The notes under the pieces were generated by a model. It saw only the letters and a list, made by a program, of their open reading frames with translations. It was not told the origin of the DNA and did no database searches. Below, one piece after another: positions 61,420 through 64,000 of a stretch of DNA of 64,000 nt (position 1 is its first letter; each line of letters opens with the position of its first letter). The stretch spans positions 2,728,001-2,792,000 of the forward strand of contig OZ220472.1 in assembly GCA_965115995.1 (NCBI GenBank). The letters are read 5' to 3'. The stretch comes from Poriferisodalis sp026713105 (GTDB lineage: Bacteria > Actinomycetota > Acidimicrobiia > Acidimicrobiales > Poriferisodalaceae). A program made the translations under genes and the position numbers.

Positions 61420-63207
61420 TCAGCAGTTCTGCCGGACGCGGTCCGTAGCTGGCGTACGGGCTTTGCGCGATGGGGCTGGCGTGACCGTCCAACCCTCACC
61501 AGGCGGGGCCGGACCCTTCGGGGGATGCAGCATCAAGTTGTACTTGTGCAGCCGGTGATGGTGGCTGTGACACAGCAGGGCCAGGTTGACCAGGCTCGTC
61601 GGACCGTCGTCGAGCCAGTGCTGAATGTGATGCCCGTCACAATGGATCGGGGCCCGGTCGCAGCCCGGCCAAACGCAGCCTTGATCGCGGGCAATCAGTG
61701 CTCGCCGGATCGCTGGCGGGATCGTGCGAGTGGCCCGCCCGACGTCGAGCACTTCGCCGGGACCACCCATCACCACGGGGATGACACGGGTGTCACAGGC
61801 GATCTTGCGCGCGTCAGCCACGCCAAGCACTGTGCCGGTCTCGGTGGTTGCCACCGCGCCGGGAACTGCCAAGAGATCACACACCGGAGTCGAGGCTGGG
61901 CCCGGGCAGCCAGCATCAGGCTGCCTGGCCGCCGAAGCGCCACGCAGATTGTCCAGGGTCGTAAGCACGATCATCTGTGTCGGACTCGGAACAACCCAGC
62001 CGTCGTCTCTCAAGCCCTCGCCCACAACGCCACCAGCATCACGGGCTGCAGACCTCGCATCGGGAGCACCACGGGACGCAGACCCCGCACCGGGAGCACC
62101 ACGGGACGCAGACCTCGCATCGGGAGCACCACGGGACGCACGCCCCGCACCGGGAGCACCATCGGCCGCCGCAGCATCCCGCGGCACAGTTTCGGTGTGC
62201 TGGGCGCCGCCGGGAGTCGCACCATCCCGCGGCATCGCCTCGGTGTGCTGGGCGCCGCCGGGAGTCGCACCATCCCGCAGCATCGCGTCGCTGTGCACGG
62301 CGCCGCTCGGAGTCGCACCATCTCCTCCCGCAACTCCCGCGCCTGGGACGCCGGCCGAGGTGAGCAGCCATGCGAGGGCATCGGCTGCGCGCTGTTGCAC
62401 GCTGCGCCGCTTCGATTCGGGCAAGTCCTTGTCACTGCGCCAATTCCGTTCGATGGCGCTGATCAAGAGGCGGTTGATCGCGTCCCCCGTCAGCGCATCG
62501 AACTTGGCCCGCAGGTGCCACATGCCGTCGTTCGGGTCGATCCACATCGACGCCGACCTCGCTGCGCGCTGGCGAGCATGCCGTTGCGCTTCGCTCTCGC
62601 GCCGCCACGCTGCTTCCGCACTACGCACTGTCTGCCGCGTCTGATCTGCTGTCTGGTTCCTTGCCTGTTTGCACAGATCGTTACGCACGTCGTCGGGCAC
62701 ATCTGCCGCGGCTACCGCAGCCGCTTGATCTGAGGTGATCTCGCCTCGCCCTAACACTTCGGCCACCGCTGGCTGAGCGTCCAGAGCCTGAGCCTCGCGT
62801 TCGATCCGGCGCGCCAACGCGCCGCCCACCGCCGTTGCATTGACCAGCGTCTCTGCCCCTGAGGCCTCCCCGCGGCGCGCATGCAATTGACGTCGAACGA
62901 CTTCGGCGGCCAGTGAGCTGCGCGCTCCCTCGAGCATGTTGATGGCCCGCTGCACCGACTGCGCGCACCACACCAAGTCCTCATCGTGGGCGGATCGAAC
63001 CGCCTTCGCATCGACCAATGGACCCGCGCCGGCGACCGACCCCACTGCGGTTTCGATCGCTCGACGAACGACACTTCCGCCGCCGGACTCGTCCTCGCAC
63101 CGCCGTGCCAGCCGTGCGCGCAACTCCACCATGCAAACACGGCCCACCGAGGCGCGGCGCGGATACTGCCGGTTGCCGGCTGCCAATTGAGGGGAGGCGG
63201 AGGTCAT
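61420..63207 (-). CDS. DUF222 and HNH endonuclease domain protein (13E12-like)
   Basis: A protein of about 595 residues with the actinobacterial DUF222 domain in the N-terminal half and an HNH nuclease motif near the end (CVWPGCDRAPIHCDGHHIQHWLDDGPTSLVNLALLCHSHHHRLHK). Between them lies a low-complexity insert of about 95 residues made of three 16-residue and four 10-residue repeats. Such genes are multi-copy, mobile-like elements in many actinobacteria; the activity is unknown. The start is uncertain: ATG at 63207 (overlapping a leader frame by ATGA) or ATG at 63237 ten residues earlier. The open frame continues upstream without coding character. Confidence 0.85.
   Translation of the reverse strand: MTSASPQLAAGNRQYPRRASVGRVCMVELRARLARRCEDESGGGSVVRRAIETAVGSVAGAGPLVDAKAVRSAHDEDLVWCAQSVQRAINMLEGARSSLAAEVVRRQLHARRGEASGAETLVNATAVGGALARRIEREAQALDAQPAVAEVLGRGEITSDQAAAVAAADVPDDVRNDLCKQARNQTADQTRQTVRSAEAAWRRESEAQRHARQRAARSASMWIDPNDGMWHLRAKFDALTGDAINRLLISAIERNWRSDKDLPESKRRSVQQRAADALAWLLTSAGVPGAGVAGGDGATPSGAVHSDAMLRDGATPGGAQHTEAMPRDGATPGGAQHTETVPRDAAAADGAPGAGRASRGAPDARSASRGAPGAGSASRGAPDARSAARDAGGVVGEGLRDDGWVVPSPTQMIVLTTLDNLRGASAARQPDAGCPGPASTPVCDLLAVPGAVATTETGTVLGVADARKIACDTRVIPVVMGGPGEVLDVGRATRTIPPAIRRALIARDQGCVWPGCDRAPIHCDGHHIQHWLDDGPTSLVNLALLCHSHHHRLHKYNLMLHPPKGPAPPGEGWTVTPAPSRKARTPATDRVRQNC
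62041..62160 (-). repeat. four tandem 30-bp repeats inside the HNH gene
   Basis: Four contiguous 30-base units (62041-62070, 62071-62100, 62101-62130, 62131-62160), nearly identical. They encode 10-residue repeats of the form GAPxAxSASR between the DUF222 and HNH domains. Confidence 0.85.
62177..62320 (-). repeat. three tandem 48-bp repeats inside the HNH gene
   Basis: Three contiguous 48-base units (62177-62224, 62225-62272, 62273-62320), the first two nearly identical. They encode three 16-residue repeats of the form DGATPGGAQHTEAMPR. Confidence 0.85.
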
Positions 63208-63296
63208 GGCAGGCACCGTAGAGAAGGGGTGTGACATTCGTTCGTCACCGCCCAACTCCGACCCCTGGTCGGCCGAAGTGACGTCCACAAGCTCAT
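63204..63296 (-). CDS. possible 30-residue leader peptide coupled to the HNH gene
   Basis: An open frame starting at an ATG placed exactly 9 bases after the upstream copy of the duplicated motif, and ending in a TGA that overlaps the HNH ATG (ATGA at 63204-63207). The product would begin MSLWTSLRPTRGRSW and shows no domain. Evidence is positional only; it may be a translationally coupled leader or chance. Confidence 0.3.
   Translation of the reverse strand: MSLWTSLRPTRGRSWAVTNECHTPSLRCLP
63217..63237 (-). promoter_or_regulatory. duplicated 21-bp motif upstream of the HNH gene, copy A
   Basis: On the minus strand it begins ATGTCACACCCC and ends CTACG; it lies 9 bases before the ATG at 63207. 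It matches copy B at 20 of 21 positions. It may be a promoter or operator of a leaderless transcript, or N-terminal coding sequence starting at 63237 (reads MSHPFST). Confidence 0.5.
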
Positions 63297-63305
63297 GACG
63301 GCCAA

Positions 63306-63326
63306 CGTAGAAAAGGGGTGTGACAT
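63306..63326 (-). promoter_or_regulatory. duplicated 21-bp motif upstream of the HNH gene, copy B
   Basis: It matches copy A with one mismatch, 89 bases upstream on the minus strand. It likewise lies 9 bases before an ATG (63296) that opens the 30-residue leader frame. The 377-base gap 63208-63584 holds these two copies and no other feature I can support. Confidence 0.5.
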
Positions 63327-63584
63327 CGAAGGGTCCACTTGGGCCGGGTTCCGGCTCGGGAGGATGCGTTCGGTGTCTTGATGGGCTGGTCTGACTCTGG
63401 GTGTGACGGGCCGGTGTGCCTTGACCTTGATCTGTCGGTCTGTTGCTCGGGCTGCTGGCGCGCACCGACCGGTCGGGCGACAGCACAGCCAAGACGGAGG
63501 CACAACGCAGCGCGTCGCTACCCGAGCCGTACCGCCGCCGGAAATCGGGCAGTTCCGAAGCTGCCGTTGCCCTACCGTTCCCGC

Positions 63585-63725
63585 ATGGCCTCAGCGACCC
63601 ACAACGCCGACGAGGGACCCGCCCTGGCCGCCTGCAGCACCGACGACGCATTCCAACGACGCCTCGCCGCCTCCATGAAGCGCCACCGCCGGATTCTCGA
63701 TCGCCTCGGTCGCGAGTCCGGCTGA
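63585..63725 (+). CDS. small protein, 46 residues
   Basis: A short open frame with start ATG at 63585 and TGA at 63723, 10 bases before the DUF1697 gene. The product is helical and basic in its second half (DAFQRRLAASMKRHRRILDRLG). It matches no family I know. Its position just before the DUF1697 gene on the same strand supports it being translated. It has no clear ribosome-binding site (CCTACCGTTCCCGC precedes it), so it remains tentative. Confidence 0.4.
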   Translation: MASATHNADEGPALAACSTDDAFQRRLAASMKRHRRILDRLGRESG

Positions 63726-63735
63726 GCCGGCGACC

Positions 63736-64000
63736 ATGACCCGCTGCGTCGTCTTCCCCCGAGGCATCAACGTCGGCAGACACAACCGGGTGCCCATGGC
63801 CGAGCTTCGCCCCAAGCTGGCAGAGGCCGGCTACACCGACCCCGTCACGATCCTCCAGAGCGGGAACATCATCGTCACTGCCGGACTCACGTCCGAGCCC
63901 ACGGCCGATCAGCCCGACGATGCCGCGTGCGCCGCCGCCGCAGCTGCCGCAGCCGCCACTGTCCAACAGCTGCTGGCCGACGAATTCGATGTCCACGTGC
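63736..64000 (+). CDS. DUF1697 family protein (3' partial)
   Basis: The frame opens at ATG 63736 and runs off the window end, with 88 codons visible. The N-terminus matches DUF1697: FPRGINVGRHNRVPMAELRPKLAEAGYTDPVTILQSGNIIV, equivalent to the family's LRGINVGG...MAELR...LQSGNVV pattern. An Asp/Pro/Ala-rich stretch, including a run of nine alanines, interrupts the domain near residues 54-76. DUF1697 proteins have no established function. Confidence 0.85.
   Translation, partial: MTRCVVFPRGINVGRHNRVPMAELRPKLAEAGYTDPVTILQSGNIIVTAGLTSEPTADQPDDAACAAAAAAAAATVQQLLADEFDVHV

Noticed and set aside
62041..62320. Tandem repeats as a separate intergenic satellite
   Set aside because: All units are multiples of three and lie in frame inside the HNH gene, so they are coding repeats.

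Overview
The window is high-GC DNA with densely packed genes, many GTG starts and many 1-4 base gene overlaps. Marker families include an LLM-class F420-type flavoprotein, an MSMEG_1061-type PPOX flavoprotein, a DUF222/HNH (13E12-like) protein and lipoproteins with Thr/Pro/Asp-rich linkers. Together these point to an actinobacterium, probably a heterotrophic member of the Acidimicrobiia or a relative. That placement is inference: there is no rRNA or ribosomal protein in the window. No tRNA, rRNA or CRISPR array was seen.

Positions 1-19426 look like a catabolic and uptake island. It holds a D-threonine aldolase/D-serine dehydratase-like enzyme (cut by the window start), two MlrC-type M81 metallopeptidases, an N-acyl-D-amino-acid deacylase, an SMP-30/gluconolactonase, a class III aminotransferase/aminomutase and a PhyH dioxygenase. 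A complete oligopeptide-type ABC importer follows (lipoprotein, two permeases, two ATPases), then an SDR. After these come an aspartoacylase-like hydrolase, a threonine synthase-like PLP enzyme, a DUF4432 mutarotase-like protein and an acetoacetate-decarboxylase-like protein. The most economical reading is import and breakdown of D-amino-acid-containing or N-acylated peptides. A class V aminotransferase and NagA follow at 19434-21796.

Positions 21940-22907 are a complete IS5-family element with 17-bp imperfect terminal inverted repeats and a TAA target duplication. It sits 12 bases upstream of a second PhyH gene. Positions 23805-29390 are mixed: an orphan solute-binding lipoprotein coupled to an SRPBCC protein, a dienelactone-hydrolase-like protein, an RDD membrane protein, a VapBC toxin-antitoxin pair with a palindromic operator, an FAD oxidoreductase and a VOC protein.

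Positions 29586-34662 are a second compact catabolic operon: SDR, enolase-superfamily dehydratase/racemase, gamma-butyrobetaine-hydroxylase-like dioxygenase, SDR, and an Asp/Glu-racemase-fold protein that seems to lack both catalytic cysteines. Together they suggest an uncharacterised acid or betaine degradation route.

Positions 34752-50175 carry transport and CoA-linked metabolism: an MFS transporter, LLM oxidoreductase, crotonase, HsaA/acyl-CoA-dehydrogenase-like flavoprotein, CaiB-type CoA transferase, amidase, and a two-subunit CoA transferase. Interspersed are surface proteins: a membrane-anchored protein with fourteen 37-residue RCC1-like repeats and a membrane protein with 11-residue Gly/Ile repeats. 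Positions 50308-64000 hold membrane and redox accessory genes, an ArsI/CadI-like VOC protein, a ComB homologue, an aromatic-hydroxylase-like monooxygenase, a DUF3179 lipoprotein broken by an in-frame amber codon, and a DUF222/HNH protein. The HNH gene lies behind a duplicated upstream motif, and a partial DUF1697 gene runs off the end.
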